A stretch of 40,530 nt of DNA from an uncultured Granulosicoccaceae bacterium (GCA_937981955.1 CALJNA010000102.1:1-40530), one strand, 5' to 3'; counted from the first letter of the stretch, positions 16,464 to 28,397 are shown. Made by a program: numbers and translations. The notes: generated by a model not told the origin, from the letters alone.

Positions 16464-17720
16464 GTCAGCCTGACGACGCAAAAAGGCAGGAATATCGAGA
16501 TAATCCTGCTGTTCACCAGCCTCTGGCGAAGTCGGAATGCCGCTGTTTCGAGCGGTTCCTGCAGCACTCTTACGCTCCACACCAACCGGCTTCTGCTGGT
16601 AGCTCGCACCAGGTGTACCACCATAATTCGGAGGTGTAGCCGGGGCGTATGGCGCTTTTCCTGTGTTGCTGGTTCCACTGGAGTAAACCGCAGGACCGCC
16701 TGTGCCAGTTGCACGTTGGGCACCACCGGCAACGGCTCGCATACCCACTCTGCTGGTTTGAGCTTGCTGCCCAAGACCTGTGGCAACCACTGTGACGTGC
16801 AGCTCACCTTCGAGCGACTCATCGATAGCGGTACCGACGACGACGGTAGCATCATCTGCCGCAAATTGACGCACAACATTACCCACTTCTTCGAATTCTC
16901 CAATGGCCATGTCCATTCCTGCGGTGATGTTCACGAGAATGCCACGCGCTCCGGCCAGATCAATGTCTTCAAGTAGCGGACTTGCAATCGCCATCTCAGC
17001 AGCTTCGGTTGCTCGCTCATCACCGCGACCGATACCAGAACCCATCATCGCCAGACCCATCTCGGACATAACGGTACGAACGTCTGCGAAATCCACATTG
17101 ATAAGACCAGGATTTGTGATCAGCTCGGCAATACCCTGAACTGCACCTCGTAACACATCGTTTGCCGCACGGAATGCATCGAGCAAACTGATGTTCTTGC
17201 CAAGAACAGATAACAGCTTTTCATTTGGAATGGTGATCAGAGAATCAACGTGTGTTCGCAGCTCCTCAATACCAGCAGAAGCAATCTGCATGCGCTTGCC
17301 ACCTTCGAACGGGAATGGCTTGGTCACAACAGCAACGGTTAACACACCCATTTCACGTGCAATCTGAGCAACTACTGGAATCGCACCAGTACCTGTTCCG
17401 CCACCCATACCTGCTGTGATGAACAACATATCAGTACCTTCAATCAGATCCTGAATGCGATCACGGTCTTCCATTGCAGCCTGTCGGCCGATTTCCGGAT
17501 TGGCACCAGCACCAAGACCTTTGGTAATGCTTTGCCCAATATGCAAAACGGTTTGCGCATGCATGGATTTCAGAGCCTGCGCGTCAGTATTGGCACAGAT
17601 AAAATCCACGCCCTCAATTCCTGAAGCCACCATATGTTGTACGGCATTACTACCACCGCCACCAACACCGATGAGCTTGATTACAGGTGCGTCGTTAATA
17701 GAATCAACGAGTTCAAACAT
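16461..17720 (-). CDS. ftsZ: Cell division GTPase FtsZ
   Basis: Tubulin homologue that polymerises into the Z ring and recruits the divisome. The 419 residues comprise the GTP-binding domain with GGGTGTG at 106-112, the T7 synergy loop NVDFAD at 208-213, and a C-terminal domain to about 318. A glycine/serine-rich linker of some 85 residues follows (longer than in E. coli, 383 residues in total). The conserved tail [14 protein letters not shown] (406-419) binds FtsA and ZipA. AGAGGA lies 8 bases before the ATG. ftsA ends 74 bases upstream. The stop codon lies in a perfect 18-bp palindrome. Confidence 0.98.
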   Translation of the reverse strand: MFELVDSINDAPVIKLIGVGGGGSNAVQHMVASGIEGVDFICANTDAQALKSMHAQTVLHIGQSITKGLGAGANPEIGRQAAMEDRDRIQDLIEGTDMLFITAGMGGGTGTGAIPVVAQIAREMGVLTVAVVTKPFPFEGGKRMQIASAGIEELRTHVDSLITIPNEKLLSVLGKNISLLDAFRAANDVLRGAVQGIAELITNPGLINVDFADVRTVMSEMGLAMMGSGIGRGDERATEAAEMAIASPLLEDIDLAGARGILVNITAGMDMAIGEFEEVGNVVRQFAADDATVVVGTAIDESLEGELHVTVVATGLGQQAQTSRVGMRAVAGGAQRATGTGGPAVYSSGTSNTGKAPYAPATPPNYGGTPGASYQQKPVGVERKSAAGTARNSGIPTSPEAGEQQDYLDIPAFLRRQAD

Positions 17721-17794
17721 AGTTTACGTCCTCTAGTCACTGTTTATAAAGTTAATGCAATGAATCAAATCCAGCTTAATGCTGGAAATTTCCC

Positions 17795-19033
17795 CTAAAA
17801 ATTGCGTTTGAACCATGCGGTCATTCGCTGCAGCAAACCCGCTTCGGTTTGCAGATCTGCAGATGAATGATGCCGAGGGCTCATCCGGCTCTGTTTGCCA
17901 AAAAGCAACAAACCAACGCCGGTTGCATGTATTGGGTTACGGACCACTTCGGCCATACCCGTTACATGCTGTGGAACTCCCAGTCGCACCGGCATATGGA
18001 AGATCTCTTCCGCCAGCTCTACAACTCCTTCCATTTTCGAGGTGCCACCGGTTAATACAACTCCAGCTGCACAAGCCTCTTCAAAACCACTTCGTCGAAG
18101 TTCTGCGTGGACAAGTCCAAGCAATTCTTCGTAGCGCGGTTCAACCACTTCTGCGAGTGTTTGTCTTGCCAGTCGGCGAGCTGCTCGATCACCGACTCCT
18201 GGTACTTCAATCATTTCGTCTGGACTGGCCAGCTGTTGTAAAGCGCACGCATGCTTTACTTTTATTTGTTCTGCAAATTGCGTTGGTGTACGAAACGCCA
18301 CGGCAATATCATTGGTGACCTGATCACCAGCAATCGGTATCACGGCCGTGTGTCGAATGGCACCGTCTGTAAACACTGCAATATCCGTTGTACCACCACC
18401 CATGTCGACGATCAGTACACCCAGATCTTTTTCATCCGGTGTAAGCACTGAATGACTCGATGCCAGTTGTTCCAGAATGATGTCTTCAACTTCCAGATTG
18501 CATCGACGAATACACTTCGCTATGTTCTGTGCCGCACTAATAGAACCGGTGACAAGATGCACCTTGGCTTCCAGTCGGACACCAGACATTCCGATGGGCT
18601 GACGTATACCATCCTGATTATCGATAATGAATTCCTGTGGCAGCACGTGCAAAATGCGCTGATCTGCCGGAATCGCAACTGCTTTCGCGGCATCGATAAC
18701 ACGCTCCACATCATCACTTTCGACCTCGTTCGCGCGTATAGCCACAATGCCGTGCGAATTCAGACTTTTTATATGACTGCCTGCGATACCGGCAAACACC
18801 GACTGAATTTTCACGTTCGCCATCTTCTCGGCTTCGGCCACGGCTTTCTCTATCGCATTCACAGTGGAATCGATATTGATAACCACGCCTTTTTTGAGCC
18901 CCTGCGATGGATACGAACCCATACCAACAAGCTCGACGTTGCCATCAGCATCAATTTCAGCAACGATGGCGACGATTTTTGACGTGCCTATATCCAGACC
19001 AACGATCATCTGGCTTTCGCTTTTGTCAACCAT
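17795..19033 (-). CDS. ftsA: Cell division protein FtsA
   Basis: Actin-like ATPase that tethers FtsZ to the membrane. I chose the ATG at 19033 (412 residues; E. coli 420): GGTGGA lies 7 bases before it and MVDKSESQMIVGLDIGTSK aligns with the family N-terminus, whereas the GTG at 19045 lacks a ribosome site. Actin-fold phosphate loops are VGLDIGTSKI and LIVDMGGGTTDIAVF; the adenosine motif is VVLTGGTSKMEGV. The C-terminal amphipathic helix (LLQRMTAWFKRNF) is the membrane-targeting sequence. It follows ftsQ after 33 bases. Confidence 0.97.
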   Translation of the reverse strand: MVDKSESQMIVGLDIGTSKIVAIVAEIDADGNVELVGMGSYPSQGLKKGVVINIDSTVNAIEKAVAEAEKMANVKIQSVFAGIAGSHIKSLNSHGIVAIRANEVESDDVERVIDAAKAVAIPADQRILHVLPQEFIIDNQDGIRQPIGMSGVRLEAKVHLVTGSISAAQNIAKCIRRCNLEVEDIILEQLASSHSVLTPDEKDLGVLIVDMGGGTTDIAVFTDGAIRHTAVIPIAGDQVTNDIAVAFRTPTQFAEQIKVKHACALQQLASPDEMIEVPGVGDRAARRLARQTLAEVVEPRYEELLGLVHAELRRSGFEEACAAGVVLTGGTSKMEGVVELAEEIFHMPVRLGVPQHVTGMAEVVRNPIHATGVGLLLFGKQSRMSPRHHSSADLQTEAGLLQRMTAWFKRNF

Positions 19034-19066
19034 GCTCAATTCCACCCCTGTTCGCTGAGCCTGACA

Positions 19067-19867
19067 CTAGTTAACTCCTCCACCGATAAGACCACCCTTG
19101 GACAACGCAAATCCGTTGCTGTAACGCATGTCGAACTTGGCAGGCTGACCATTGAGCGGAAGCACCAAACGTTCATACACATCCAGAAACCGTTGTAATC
19201 TGAGCTCATGCGATTCATAACCAATACGCACGGTCACATCGTTGGACAGTTCCAGCGTTTGCGATAAACGTTCATCTTCATGCAAGGCCTTCACTGAAAC
19301 CCCATAAGGCAACAGAGCTCGTTCGTAGTTGCGATACGCATCGAGTACAAACTCGTGACGACCTGCCGCTCCAGCCAGCCTTGGAAGGCCAGCAAAATTT
19401 CGTCTCCATTCGCTGTATTGCGGATTGTCTTTAGACAGCTGCTGAGGCACAAACAACTCCATGCTTTTACTGATCAGCGCATTGTCGTTGTAACGTGCAC
19501 TTGGTTCATGCTCTTCCACACTGACCATTAAGCGTGCAGGCCAAATACGGCGAACATGGGCCTGCGCAACCCATGGCAGGGATTCAACACTTTCGCGTAT
19601 TGAGTCCACATCCATTCCGTAAAAACCACGCTGAGTGTGTTGTTCGATCAACACACGCAGGCGATCACGATCGGTGTAATCCAGCGTACCGGCAACATCG
19701 ACATTCATGACTGGAAAGTGTGTCGGGTCTGACGCTGCATCAGATAAGTACAGGGCAACGGCAATAAGACTGACAAGCCCAAGTATGCCGATAGACCAGC
19801 GCAAGCCCCTCTTCATCGGCTCTTTGCTCACCGGCAACACTTGCTCGTTTCGTATCACGGCGCTCAT
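19067..19867 (-). CDS. ftsQ: Cell division protein FtsQ
   Basis: Bitopic divisome protein that links FtsA-side and FtsBL-FtsWI modules. The 266 residues have a short cytoplasmic tail, one membrane helix at about 23-44, a POTRA domain at about 52-122 (PVMNVDVAGTLDYTDRDRL, then SLPWVAQAHVRRIWPARLMV), and the FtsQ beta domain after it. The arrangement of NYERALLPYGV and ELSNDVTVRIG fits the family. The ATG overlaps the ddlB stop by 4 bases. Confidence 0.95.
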   Translation of the reverse strand: MSAVIRNEQVLPVSKEPMKRGLRWSIGILGLVSLIAVALYLSDAASDPTHFPVMNVDVAGTLDYTDRDRLRVLIEQHTQRGFYGMDVDSIRESVESLPWVAQAHVRRIWPARLMVSVEEHEPSARYNDNALISKSMELFVPQQLSKDNPQYSEWRRNFAGLPRLAGAAGRHEFVLDAYRNYERALLPYGVSVKALHEDERLSQTLELSNDVTVRIGYESHELRLQRFLDVYERLVLPLNGQPAKFDMRYSNGFALSKGGLIGGGVN

Positions 19868-20811
19868 GCGGCAAGCTCCTCGGCACTCAGGGTTTCAACC
19901 AGAATGTGCAAACACAGCGATTCGAAAGACACACCACACTCCATTGCGGCAATAGGCACCAGCGAATGACTGGTCATTCCAGGCGCTGTGTTGCACTCAA
20001 CAAAGTACGGGTTATCTTCTTCGTCGAGCATGAAATCAACACGCCCCCAGCCACTGCAGTCGAGTGCCTGAAAAGCAGTTAACGCATACTGCTGAATTTG
20101 ACTTGTCAGTTCTTGGTTCAGGTCGGCCGGACATTGATAGATGGTGTCTTCGGCTATGTACTTCGCGTCATAGTCGTAAAATTCACCGGCGGCTTTCATG
20201 CTAACCAGAGGCAAGCATTGATCACCCAGAATACCGGCCGTGACTTCTCGACCGAGCAATCGTCGCTCAACCATCACCGGACCATGCTTTGCAGCTTCTT
20301 TATAAGCAGGTTCGATAGCCTGTGTTCCGTTAACCATTGATACACCAATACTTGAGCCTTCCAGCGTAGGTTTAATCACAACCGGCAAGCCGATTTCTTC
20401 AGCAGCCTGTTTGGCGTGCTTCAGGCTATACACCATGGCGGCATCTGCCGTCGGCACACCATTTTCGCGACAAATTGTTTTGCTGCGAAACTTATCCATT
20501 GCCAGCGCAGAACCCAGAACACCGCTACCGGTATAAGGCACGCCAGCGAGTTCAAGTGCACCTTGCACATGACCATCTTCTCCACCACGCCCATGCAAAA
20601 TTAGAAACGCACGATTAAATCCACCTGAGACCAAAACGCTGGCAACATCACGGCCTGCATCAACAGCGTGTGCATCTACGCCGGCAGACACCAGCGCCTC
20701 GAATACTTGCTGCCCACTCATCAGAGAGACATCTCTTTCTGCTGACCAGCCACCCATAACGACGGCAACTTTCCCGAAACGAGTTGGTGCGGGTAAGGTC
20801 GTATCAAACAT
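19864..20811 (-). CDS. ddlB: D-alanine--D-alanine ligase DdlB
   Basis: ATP-grasp ligase joining two D-alanines for the lipid II pentapeptide. I chose the ATG at 20811 (315 residues; E. coli 306): AGGGAGGT lies 5 bases before it, and [21 protein letters not shown] begins like the family. A start at 20865 would add 18 residues lying inside murC. Family landmarks are GRGGEDG (residue 70s), [31 protein letters not shown], and the metal-binding [14 protein letters not shown]. The gene overlaps the murC end by 8 bases and ftsQ by 4. Confidence 0.96.
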   Translation of the reverse strand: MFDTTLPAPTRFGKVAVVMGGWSAERDVSLMSGQQVFEALVSAGVDAHAVDAGRDVASVLVSGGFNRAFLILHGRGGEDGHVQGALELAGVPYTGSGVLGSALAMDKFRSKTICRENGVPTADAAMVYSLKHAKQAAEEIGLPVVIKPTLEGSSIGVSMVNGTQAIEPAYKEAAKHGPVMVERRLLGREVTAGILGDQCLPLVSMKAAGEFYDYDAKYIAEDTIYQCPADLNQELTSQIQQYALTAFQALDCSGWGRVDFMLDEEDNPYFVECNTAPGMTSHSLVPIAAMECGVSFESLCLHILVETLSAEELAA

Positions 20812-22243
20812 GAGTGACCTCCCTGGCAAAAAATTCAGGTAAAGAGTTAGCCAGACTACCGACATTACCCGCGCCCAGAGTCAGAACAACATCACCGTCA
20901 CGTAAAACACTTTGCAGAGCTTTGGGAACATCGGCTATATCTTCTACAAAGATAGGATCGACCTGACCGCGATTACGAATTGCACGAGCCAGCGAGCGTC
21001 CATCGGCGCCAGTTATCTTCTCTTCGCCAGCACTGTAAACCTCAGTAAGTAACAGCACATCGGGGAAAGACAGGCTTTCAGCAAAATCTTCAAATAAATC
21101 GCGTGTACGCGTATAACGATGCGGTTGAAAGATCACCACAAGACGCTTGTCCGGCCACCCACCAGCAATTGCTGCCAAGGTAGCTGAAACTTCTGTTGGG
21201 TGATGCCCATAATCATCGAATAAACGCGCTGTACCTTTTTCAAAATACAGTTCACCCGCTGCTTGTGCGCGTCTGCCCACTCCGGCAAACCCACTTAGCG
21301 CTGTTTTAATGGACTCTTCACCAACACCAAGTTCATTCGCCACCGCAATCGCAGCAAGAGCATTTAACACGTTGTGATGACCGGGCATGTTAAGTACCAC
21401 CCGCTCTATGGTCAGACCGCTTTTAAAATGCACATCAAAATGCATTTCAAGTCCATGTTGCTCGATGTTGGTGGCGCGTATATCTGCATCTTCGGATATA
21501 CCGTAGGTGCGCACGGGTCGCGCAACAGTCGGCAATACTTCACGAATATTCTCATCATCAAGGCAAAGAATCGCCAATCCATAAAACGGCAAGTGCATTA
21601 AAAAGTCGACGAAAGTTTGCTTCAGTTTTTCAAAATCCCCATCGTAGGTTGACAGATGATCAGCATCGATGTTGGTGACTATGGCAATCATGGGTTGCAA
21701 ATGCAGAAACGAAGCATCGCTCTCATCGGCTTCGGCAACCAGCCAGTCAGACTGCCCCAGATAAGCATTGGTTGAAGAGCTGTTCAGCCTTCCACCGATA
21801 ACATAGGTCGGGTCGAGTCCACCGACAGTGAGCAAACTTGCAACAAAACTGGTGGTGGTGGTTTTACCATGTGTACCGGCAACGGCAATACCCTGTTGAA
21901 AACGCATGAGTTCAGCGAGCATTTCAGCACGGCGCACGACCGGTATATGCAATTCGCGCGCGCGAACCAACTCAGGGTTATCTTCGGGAACTGCAGTTGA
22001 CACAACCACCACATCGACGCCTTCGACATGCTCTGCTGCATGGCCTTTTTGTACGGTTACGCCAAGCGAAACCAGACGTTGTGTTAACGCATTACTGCCA
22101 AGGTCTGATCCGCTGACACTAAAACCAAGGTGATGCATGACTTCTGCAATGCCACCCATGCCAACACCACCAATGCCAATAAAGTGCATAGCACGCACAC
22201 GACGCATCTGACTTTTTACCAGTGGCGAAATATCCACAACCAT
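20804..22243 (-). CDS. murC: UDP-N-acetylmuramate--L-alanine ligase MurC
   Basis: Adds the first peptide residue to UDP-MurNAc in the cytosol. The 479 residues (E. coli 491) carry the N-terminal UMP-binding fold ([16 protein letters not shown]), the ATP loop [13 protein letters not shown], and the ligase signature YVIGGRLN with ADESDASFL. The C-terminal domain contains [10 protein letters not shown] and [10 protein letters not shown], typical of MurC. AGGAGG lies 9 bases before the ATG. The start overlaps the murG stop by one base (TAATG). Confidence 0.97.
   Translation of the reverse strand: MVVDISPLVKSQMRRVRAMHFIGIGGVGMGGIAEVMHHLGFSVSGSDLGSNALTQRLVSLGVTVQKGHAAEHVEGVDVVVVSTAVPEDNPELVRARELHIPVVRRAEMLAELMRFQQGIAVAGTHGKTTTTSFVASLLTVGGLDPTYVIGGRLNSSSTNAYLGQSDWLVAEADESDASFLHLQPMIAIVTNIDADHLSTYDGDFEKLKQTFVDFLMHLPFYGLAILCLDDENIREVLPTVARPVRTYGISEDADIRATNIEQHGLEMHFDVHFKSGLTIERVVLNMPGHHNVLNALAAIAVANELGVGEESIKTALSGFAGVGRRAQAAGELYFEKGTARLFDDYGHHPTEVSATLAAIAGGWPDKRLVVIFQPHRYTRTRDLFEDFAESLSFPDVLLLTEVYSAGEEKITGADGRSLARAIRNRGQVDPIFVEDIADVPKALQSVLRDGDVVLTLGAGNVGSLANSLPEFFAREVTHV
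20817..20824 (-). promoter_or_regulatory. Strong ribosome binding site fixing the ddlB start
   Basis: AGGGAGGT on the minus strand, 5 bases before the ATG at 20811 and inside the last codons of murC. It rules out the longer frame from 20865. Confidence 0.85.
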
Positions 22244-23370
22244 TAGTTGCTCGCCTCCTGTAATGCATCGGCCACGACAATCGCTGCGTCTTCTTGGTGC
22301 AGCTGCCGGGCGGCTTTGGACATGCGTGTAAGTGCTTGCGGTGAATCGATCAGGTTTCGCAGTTCCTGACTCAACGATTCAGCCGTTAGTTTGTCTTGTG
22401 GCAGCAAAATCGCTGCACCTGCATCAACAAGAAACATCGCGTTCCGAGTCTGATGATCATCTGCGTGATGCGGAAACGGTACGAGTAATCCTGGCAAAGC
22501 CGCTGCGCTGAGTTCACTTACAGTCATTGCACCGGCGCGACAAATAATGACATCGGCCCATAGGTAAGACTCGCTCATGTCGTCGATATAAGCGGCGACC
22601 TGCACAGATTTGCATTCCGCCTGAAGCGACTCATACGCTTTGCTCACACTGGCTTGATCAGCTGGACCGGTTTGATGCCAGATATGCAAATCAATTCGCG
22701 AGGCTTGTTCTGCATCAATGGAATCAAGCATGGTCTTTATGGCGTTCGGCACAGCTTCATTCAAAGCATGTGCACCACGACTACCGCCGACGACAAGCAC
22801 TTTTAAGGCATTGCGTTTGTCAGAATGAGATTGATTGTTCGAGATTTTTTGCAGACCAACTGATTCAATTGACTCGCGCACCGGATTACCAATAGCGAGC
22901 GCGCCAACCTTCTCTGGAAAAACGTTTGGCATGGCGCTATAAACGCGCGTAGCAAGACGGCCCAGCCATTTGTTAGTCATGCCTGCCACTGCATTTTGTT
23001 CATGCAAAACCAGAACTCGTCGTGTTAGCAAGGCAGCAATGCCAACTGGCCCCGAAACAAAACCACCCATCCCAAGCACAGACTTCGCTTGCACATCGGC
23101 AAGAATACGTACGCTTTGAACACACGCATACAGCACTTTGAATGGCCCGGTTAGCAGACCTCTAAGACCTTTACCGCGAAGGCCACTGACATTGATAAAG
23201 CGAATATCGATATTCGCCTCCGGCACAATGCGACTTTCCAGGCCTTCTTTCGTACCAATCCAGACAACCGGCACTTTACGAGTTTCAAGCACCCGCGCAA
23301 CAGCGATTGCCGGGTAAATATGCCCACCGGTTCCACCAGCTGCAATCACAACGGTTCCTGCAGCGCTCAT
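22243..23370 (-). CDS. murG: UDP-N-acetylglucosamine--undecaprenyl-pyrophosphoryl-MurNAc-pentapeptide transferase MurG
   Basis: Peripheral inner-membrane glycosyltransferase that converts lipid I to lipid II. The 375 residues (E. coli 355) have the N-terminal glycine loop [16 protein letters not shown], the second loop [12 protein letters not shown], and the donor-binding C-domain with [25 protein letters not shown], and [15 protein letters not shown] polar stretch at about 173-188 ([11 protein letters not shown]) accounts for part of the extra length. The start overlaps ftsW by 4 bases. Confidence 0.97.
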   Translation of the reverse strand: MSAAGTVVIAAGGTGGHIYPAIAVARVLETRKVPVVWIGTKEGLESRIVPEANIDIRFINVSGLRGKGLRGLLTGPFKVLYACVQSVRILADVQAKSVLGMGGFVSGPVGIAALLTRRVLVLHEQNAVAGMTNKWLGRLATRVYSAMPNVFPEKVGALAIGNPVRESIESVGLQKISNNQSHSDKRNALKVLVVGGSRGAHALNEAVPNAIKTMLDSIDAEQASRIDLHIWHQTGPADQASVSKAYESLQAECKSVQVAAYIDDMSESYLWADVIICRAGAMTVSELSAAALPGLLVPFPHHADDHQTRNAMFLVDAGAAILLPQDKLTAESLSQELRNLIDSPQALTRMSKAARQLHQEDAAIVVADALQEASN

Positions 23371-24572
23371 GACGCGCCTCCGCTCTGCTTGTGCAGTTTC
23401 CGGTTAGCGAACTGCCTGGTTTCCAGCTCGATGCGTAACAGCAACGTGAACGACACTGCGAACACGACTGCACTACTACCACCGTAACTCATCATTGGCA
23501 GCGTGATGCCTTTGGTTGGCAACACACCCATGTTCACGCCAATATTGATGAACGACTGCAAACCAATCCAGACACCAATACCCAGTGCAAGATATCCGGC
23601 AAAACGGTTGCCTTGCTGGTCCGCAATTTTTGCCAGGTTGAAACTTTTCCAAATAATGAATCCATACAGGGCAAGCACGAATAACACACCGATAAATCCG
23701 AACTCCTCACACATTACCGCGAACAGGAAATCGGTATGCGCTTCAGGCAAATACAATAATTTCTGAACACTGTTGCCTAATCCAGCGCCAGTCAAGCTAC
23801 CACTGCCAATAGCGATAAGCGATTGAGTTAACTGAAAACCACTGGCGAACGGATCATCGAAGGGGTCGAGAAAGCTTGCCAATCGCCGTGCGCGATACGG
23901 CGACAAGGCAATGAGAATGGCACCAGTAACAGCAAGACTGACCAACAAGGCTACGAATTGTTTCAACTTTACACCGGCAATAAACAACATGGCACAGGCG
24001 GTTAGCACGATAACCACAACAGCACCAAAGTCAGGCTCCAGTAACAGCAGCACGCTGGCAATAAGAATGAGAAACAATGGACGCATGAATCCACCGATGG
24101 TGTTCTGCACCAGCTCCCCACGCCTGACCAGATAACCAGCCAGATACACAATAATAAACAGCTTGACCGTTTCTGACACTTGAACCGTGAACACACCCAG
24201 ATCAATCCAGCGCTTACTGCCGTTAACTTCCTTACCGATAAGCAGCACCAGCAATAGAAAGAACAAGGACACAATGATTAAGTACGGGCCGTATTTTTCC
24301 CATGCAGATAATGGCGCCTGAAACAACACTGTGCCGGCGACCAGACCAATCGCAAGAAAAATTAACTGCCGGCTTGCAAAGTAAAACGGCGAATTGTAAT
24401 TCTGCTCAGCAAACGCCATTGATGCAGATGCAATCATCACCACACCAAAAAGAGACAACACAATTACGACAATGAGCAACGCTTGCTCTGCCAATTCGTT
24501 GCGCGAGCGCGTATTCGCATTCGCCGGGGAGGTGATTTTCCCGGTAGCCACTTTTGATACGAGACCACTCAT
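23367..24572 (-). CDS. ftsW: Septal peptidoglycan polymerase FtsW
   Basis: SEDS-family glycosyltransferase that polymerises lipid II with FtsI at the septum. The 401 residues (E. coli 414) form about ten membrane segments. Family landmarks are SLFGVVMIASASMAFAE, GSKRWIDLG, LLEPDFGAVVV (the catalytic-site aspartate region), LPEAHTDFLFAVMCEEFGF, and the C-terminal MGVLPTKGITLPMMSYGGSS. It overlaps murD and murG by 4 bases each. Confidence 0.97.
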   Translation of the reverse strand: MSGLVSKVATGKITSPANANTRSRNELAEQALLIVVIVLSLFGVVMIASASMAFAEQNYNSPFYFASRQLIFLAIGLVAGTVLFQAPLSAWEKYGPYLIIVSLFFLLLVLLIGKEVNGSKRWIDLGVFTVQVSETVKLFIIVYLAGYLVRRGELVQNTIGGFMRPLFLILIASVLLLLEPDFGAVVVIVLTACAMLFIAGVKLKQFVALLVSLAVTGAILIALSPYRARRLASFLDPFDDPFASGFQLTQSLIAIGSGSLTGAGLGNSVQKLLYLPEAHTDFLFAVMCEEFGFIGVLFVLALYGFIIWKSFNLAKIADQQGNRFAGYLALGIGVWIGLQSFINIGVNMGVLPTKGITLPMMSYGGSSAVVFAVSFTLLLRIELETRQFANRKLHKQSGGAS

Positions 24573-25930
24573 GCAGCAAGGGTCTCCACGGCTGTTTTGA
24601 ACTGTTTACCACGCTGTTCAAAGTTTTCAAACATGTCAAAGCTTGAGCAGGCAGGCGACAAAAGAACAACATCGCCAGGAGATGCCAAGTCGGTACACCG
24701 TTTTACGGCATCGTCAAGACCCGACGCTTTATGGATAATGGTTGTTCCATCCAACGCCGCGCTAATCATATCTGTCGCTTCGCCAATTAACACCAGGGCT
24801 TTCACGTGTGATGTCACCACATCGCGCAATGCAGTGAAGTCTGCACCTTTGCCAAGCCCGCCAGCAATTAATACAACGGGGGCATTCATTGCTTCAATCG
24901 CTTTCCTGCAGGCATCGATATTCGTGCCTTTGGAATCGTTGTACCAGCGCACACCATTGCACTCGAGTACGAATTCAGTTCGATGTTCCAAGCCACGAAA
25001 ACTGATCAGACCTTCAATAAGCTCGTTTGTCTTTAGTGCCAAAGGCTCAAGCAAAGCCAGAACCGCCAGCGCGTTCGCAATATTGTGATCACCAGGGTTC
25101 TTGCGTAAAAGCTTACGTTCCAATAAACGCTCGTCACCATGGCATAGCCAGGCCTCATTCGCTGACGCACTTAAGTAGTACTCAGACGATGTTGACTCAT
25201 CCAGTGAAAATCCGGTGACTCTGAATTCAGATACGTCCGTCGGGTTCACATCAGAATCCTGACAAATCCAGGTGCGCTTGTCATCGCGGTTGACAACATT
25301 GTGCGAACTCGCCTGATAAATGCGACGCTTAACCGCTGCATAGTGTTCAAGCGAATCATATCGATCCATATGATCATCTGAAACGTTCAGCACCGTAGCC
25401 GACATGGCAAACAGCGAAGACGTTGATTCGAGCTGATAACTTGAAAGTTCCAGAACATATAATTCCGCATCGTCTGAAATACTATCCAGCGCCGGCGTGC
25501 CGATGTTACCGCACAGTTTCGCGCGTTTGCCACACGTCTCCAGCACATGCGCAACCCAGGAAACCACCGTGCTCTTGCCATTGGAACCGGTCACTGCTAT
25601 TACCGGTGTGTCGCCAATAGCATCAGCAAAGAGTTCGATATCGCCAATAACCGTTACACCTTTGTCTAGCGCTGAACGAATAGCTGGCAATGAACGAGGT
25701 ACGCCCGGACTCAGCACCAGCACATCGAATGCTGAGCATAATTCGCCATCGAGCACTTCGTGTATTTGTACGCCCATCAGGCAATCACGCAGTTGCGCTG
25801 ATGGCCGTGAATGCTCATCAACCACATCGAACGCAATCTGCCTGCTATGCAGAAAACGCACGACAGAGCTGCCGGTAACACCCAGTCCGACCACAAGCAC
25901 GCGTTTATTTTTTAATTCTTCTATGCGCAT
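24569..25930 (-). CDS. murD: UDP-N-acetylmuramoyl-L-alanine--D-glutamate ligase MurD
   Basis: Adds D-glutamate to UDP-MurNAc-L-Ala. I chose the ATG at 25930 (454 residues; E. coli 438), which overlaps the mraY stop by one base (TAATG); the frame upstream to 25987 lies in mraY. The N-domain begins [20 protein letters not shown]. The ATP loop is VTGSNGKSTVVSW. Further family landmarks are LELSSYQLE, LNVSDDHMDRY, and the C-terminal YNDSKGTNIDA and LLSPACSSFDMFENFEQRG. ftsW overlaps its end by 4 bases. Confidence 0.97.
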   Translation of the reverse strand: MRIEELKNKRVLVVGLGVTGSSVVRFLHSRQIAFDVVDEHSRPSAQLRDCLMGVQIHEVLDGELCSAFDVLVLSPGVPRSLPAIRSALDKGVTVIGDIELFADAIGDTPVIAVTGSNGKSTVVSWVAHVLETCGKRAKLCGNIGTPALDSISDDAELYVLELSSYQLESTSSLFAMSATVLNVSDDHMDRYDSLEHYAAVKRRIYQASSHNVVNRDDKRTWICQDSDVNPTDVSEFRVTGFSLDESTSSEYYLSASANEAWLCHGDERLLERKLLRKNPGDHNIANALAVLALLEPLALKTNELIEGLISFRGLEHRTEFVLECNGVRWYNDSKGTNIDACRKAIEAMNAPVVLIAGGLGKGADFTALRDVVTSHVKALVLIGEATDMISAALDGTTIIHKASGLDDAVKRCTDLASPGDVVLLSPACSSFDMFENFEQRGKQFKTAVETLAA

Positions 25931-27012
25931 TAGCGAAGTTTCAGAGTTGATAAACCGACCAACACCAGAATGACCGTGATAATCCAAAAGCGCACAATGA
26001 TGCGCGGCTCAGGCCAACCTTTCAGTTCAAAGTGGTGATGAATCGGCGCCATACGAAATATGCGGCGACCGGTAAGCTTGAATGAGGCGACCTGCATGAT
26101 GACCGAGACAGCTTCCAGCACAAAGATGCCACACATGATCAACAGCACCAGTTCCTGTCTTGCCATGATCGACACTGCTCCTAGAGCTGCTCCCAGTGAC
26201 AACGCGCCAACGTCGCCCATAAAAACCTGGGCCGGATAGGTATTGAACCAAAGAAAACCAAGCCCTGCCCCAATGATGGCGCTGCAAAACACGGTCAATT
26301 CACCCGAACCTTTTACATTCGGTATATGCAGGTAATCAGCAAAAATGGCATGCCCTGCCAAATACGATATTAGTCCCAGGCCAGCAGCAACCATAACCGT
26401 TGGCATGATCGCCAGACCGTCTAATCCGTCGGTCAGGTTGACCGCGTTACTTGTTCCAATAATCACCAGAAACGCAAATGGGATAAAAAACCATCCCAGA
26501 AAAATATCTGCGTCTTTGAAAATGGGAATAGTCAGTGTAAGTTCTGACTGATCGTTTGCCATAAAATAGACGGCGATAACGGCAATTCCAGCTACCACAG
26601 TCTGCGAAATCAGCTTTTCACGTGCAGTCAGTCCGACTGAATTGGACAACATGACTTTACGATAGTCATCGACCCAGCCAATTGCTGCAAACCCCAAAGT
26701 AACAAACAAAACAAACCACACTTGCCTGACCGTCAAATCGGCCCAAAGAAGAGTACTAACCGTAACGGCTACCACTATCATCGCACCACCCATGGTTGGT
26801 GTGCCCGCTTTGGACAAGTGAGACTCAGGCCCATCGTCCCGAACAGACTGCCCAATTTTTGCAGCGGTCAGCCAGCGTATTAAACGTGGCCCAACTAACA
26901 AGCAAATAATCATTGCTGTTATGGCTGAGAATATGGCGCGCAGTGTGATGTACTGCACTGCACCAAAACTAGTGTCCAGTTGGGAAAGCATGCTACCAAG
27001 CAGAAGCATCAT
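25930..27012 (-). CDS. mraY: Phospho-N-acetylmuramoyl-pentapeptide transferase MraY
   Basis: Ten-helix membrane enzyme that makes lipid I from UDP-MurNAc-pentapeptide and undecaprenyl phosphate. The 360 residues equal the E. coli length. The aspartate motifs are [10 protein letters not shown] and [11 protein letters not shown]; the third is [14 protein letters not shown]. The conserved histidine cluster is [13 protein letters not shown]. The first methionine overlaps the murF stop by 4 bases. Confidence 0.98.
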   Translation of the reverse strand: MMLLLGSMLSQLDTSFGAVQYITLRAIFSAITAMIICLLVGPRLIRWLTAAKIGQSVRDDGPESHLSKAGTPTMGGAMIVVAVTVSTLLWADLTVRQVWFVLFVTLGFAAIGWVDDYRKVMLSNSVGLTAREKLISQTVVAGIAVIAVYFMANDQSELTLTIPIFKDADIFLGWFFIPFAFLVIIGTSNAVNLTDGLDGLAIMPTVMVAAGLGLISYLAGHAIFADYLHIPNVKGSGELTVFCSAIIGAGLGFLWFNTYPAQVFMGDVGALSLGAALGAVSIMARQELVLLIMCGIFVLEAVSVIMQVASFKLTGRRIFRMAPIHHHFELKGWPEPRIIVRFWIITVILVLVGLSTLKLR

Positions 27013-28397
27013 AATGAGATGACCTCGCTGGTATCTGCTGCATCAACCTCACTGAATTGTGCTTGTTTTGGACTGGCTTCTATCAGAGGTCTAACCACCC
27101 GTTCCATGCGACTACCGCGAGAGCCTTTCACCAGAACGGTCATACCCTTATTCATTTCGCTGCGCAGTTGCGCAACCACTTGCTCTTGTGAGTCGAAATG
27201 TTTTGCTCCACTGAACGAGTTCGCCGCATGAGCACTCAATATGCCCACTGTGTACAACTGATCTATACCGGCTGATTTCGCATACGCACCAAGCTCTGCA
27301 TGCATGGTTTGTTCATTGACACCAAGCTCACCAAGGTCTCCAAGCACCAGCACCCGAGTACCAGGCATGTCGGCTAATACATCGATGGCCGCTCTAACAG
27401 ACACCGGATTCGCGTTATATGTATCATCGATCAGGGATGCATCATTTATCCCGTGCTTTTGATTCAATCGACCGGCCACCGGCTCTATGGTGGCCAATCC
27501 AGACATGATCGCCACTGGCTGAACATCCATGCATTGGGCAACGGCCGTTGCCGCTACTGCATTCATTCTGTTGTGCCGTCCCAGTAACTTGAATCTCGGT
27601 GACAAGGTTTTCTCACCACTGGCAATGCGCAATGTGTTTTCGGGCAGCAGCCGCACGGCTACATCGTCAGCGGAGCCAAACTCATGTCTATGGCAATTCG
27701 ATGCAGCCTCACGCATAAAATCAGCAAACCGATCATCGCTATTAATCACAGCCCAACCGTCACTGCTTAATCCCTGAAAAATCTCAGACTTGGCTTCTGC
27801 GACTGCTTCAATACTGCCAAAACCTTCCAGATGTGCTTCACCAACGTTATTAACCAGGGCAACATCGGGCCGTACCAGCTTGCTGAGCATGCCAACTTCA
27901 CCAACATGGTTGGCACCAATCTCGATCACTGCATATTGATGATGTTCGCGCAAACGTAATAGCGTTAAAGGAACACCAATGTCGTTGTTGAAGTTGCCGC
28001 GAGTTGATAGAACAGGACCAAGCTGACTCAGTATGGCTGCGATCATTTCCTTGACTGTTGTTTTGCCATTACTCCCGGTAACGGCAACGGTTGGCACCTG
28101 AAAATGCTCAGCCCACATTTTGCCGAGTAAACCCAGCGCAACTCGTGTGTCATCAACCTTCAATTGCGGCAGGCCAGATTCGACTGCGTCATGAACGAGC
28201 AGGCCTGCTGCGCCTTTTTCTTCTGCTGCGCGACAATAATCATGACCGTCAAAACGATCACCTTTTATGGCGATGTATAAATCGCCAGGCTGCAAGGTGC
28301 GTGTATCGATACTAAAACCGGTAGGCTGCACATCATCGCCAATAAGCTCAGCATCAAGACAGTCCTGGCAATCGGATAGCATGAGTCTAAGCATCAA
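27009..28397 (-). CDS. murF: UDP-N-acetylmuramoyl-tripeptide--D-alanyl-D-alanine ligase MurF
   Basis: Adds D-Ala-D-Ala to the UDP-MurNAc-tripeptide, using the product of DdlB from the same cluster. The 462 residues (E. coli 452) have the N-terminal substrate domain ([19 protein letters not shown]), ATP loop [13 protein letters not shown], the segment [26 protein letters not shown], and [11 protein letters not shown], all typical of MurF. It overlaps murE and mraY by 4 bases each. Confidence 0.97.
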   Translation of the reverse strand: MMLRLMLSDCQDCLDAELIGDDVQPTGFSIDTRTLQPGDLYIAIKGDRFDGHDYCRAAEEKGAAGLLVHDAVESGLPQLKVDDTRVALGLLGKMWAEHFQVPTVAVTGSNGKTTVKEMIAAILSQLGPVLSTRGNFNNDIGVPLTLLRLREHHQYAVIEIGANHVGEVGMLSKLVRPDVALVNNVGEAHLEGFGSIEAVAEAKSEIFQGLSSDGWAVINSDDRFADFMREAASNCHRHEFGSADDVAVRLLPENTLRIASGEKTLSPRFKLLGRHNRMNAVAATAVAQCMDVQPVAIMSGLATIEPVAGRLNQKHGINDASLIDDTYNANPVSVRAAIDVLADMPGTRVLVLGDLGELGVNEQTMHAELGAYAKSAGIDQLYTVGILSAHAANSFSGAKHFDSQEQVVAQLRSEMNKGMTVLVKGSRGSRMERVVRPLIEASPKQAQFSEVDAADTSEVISL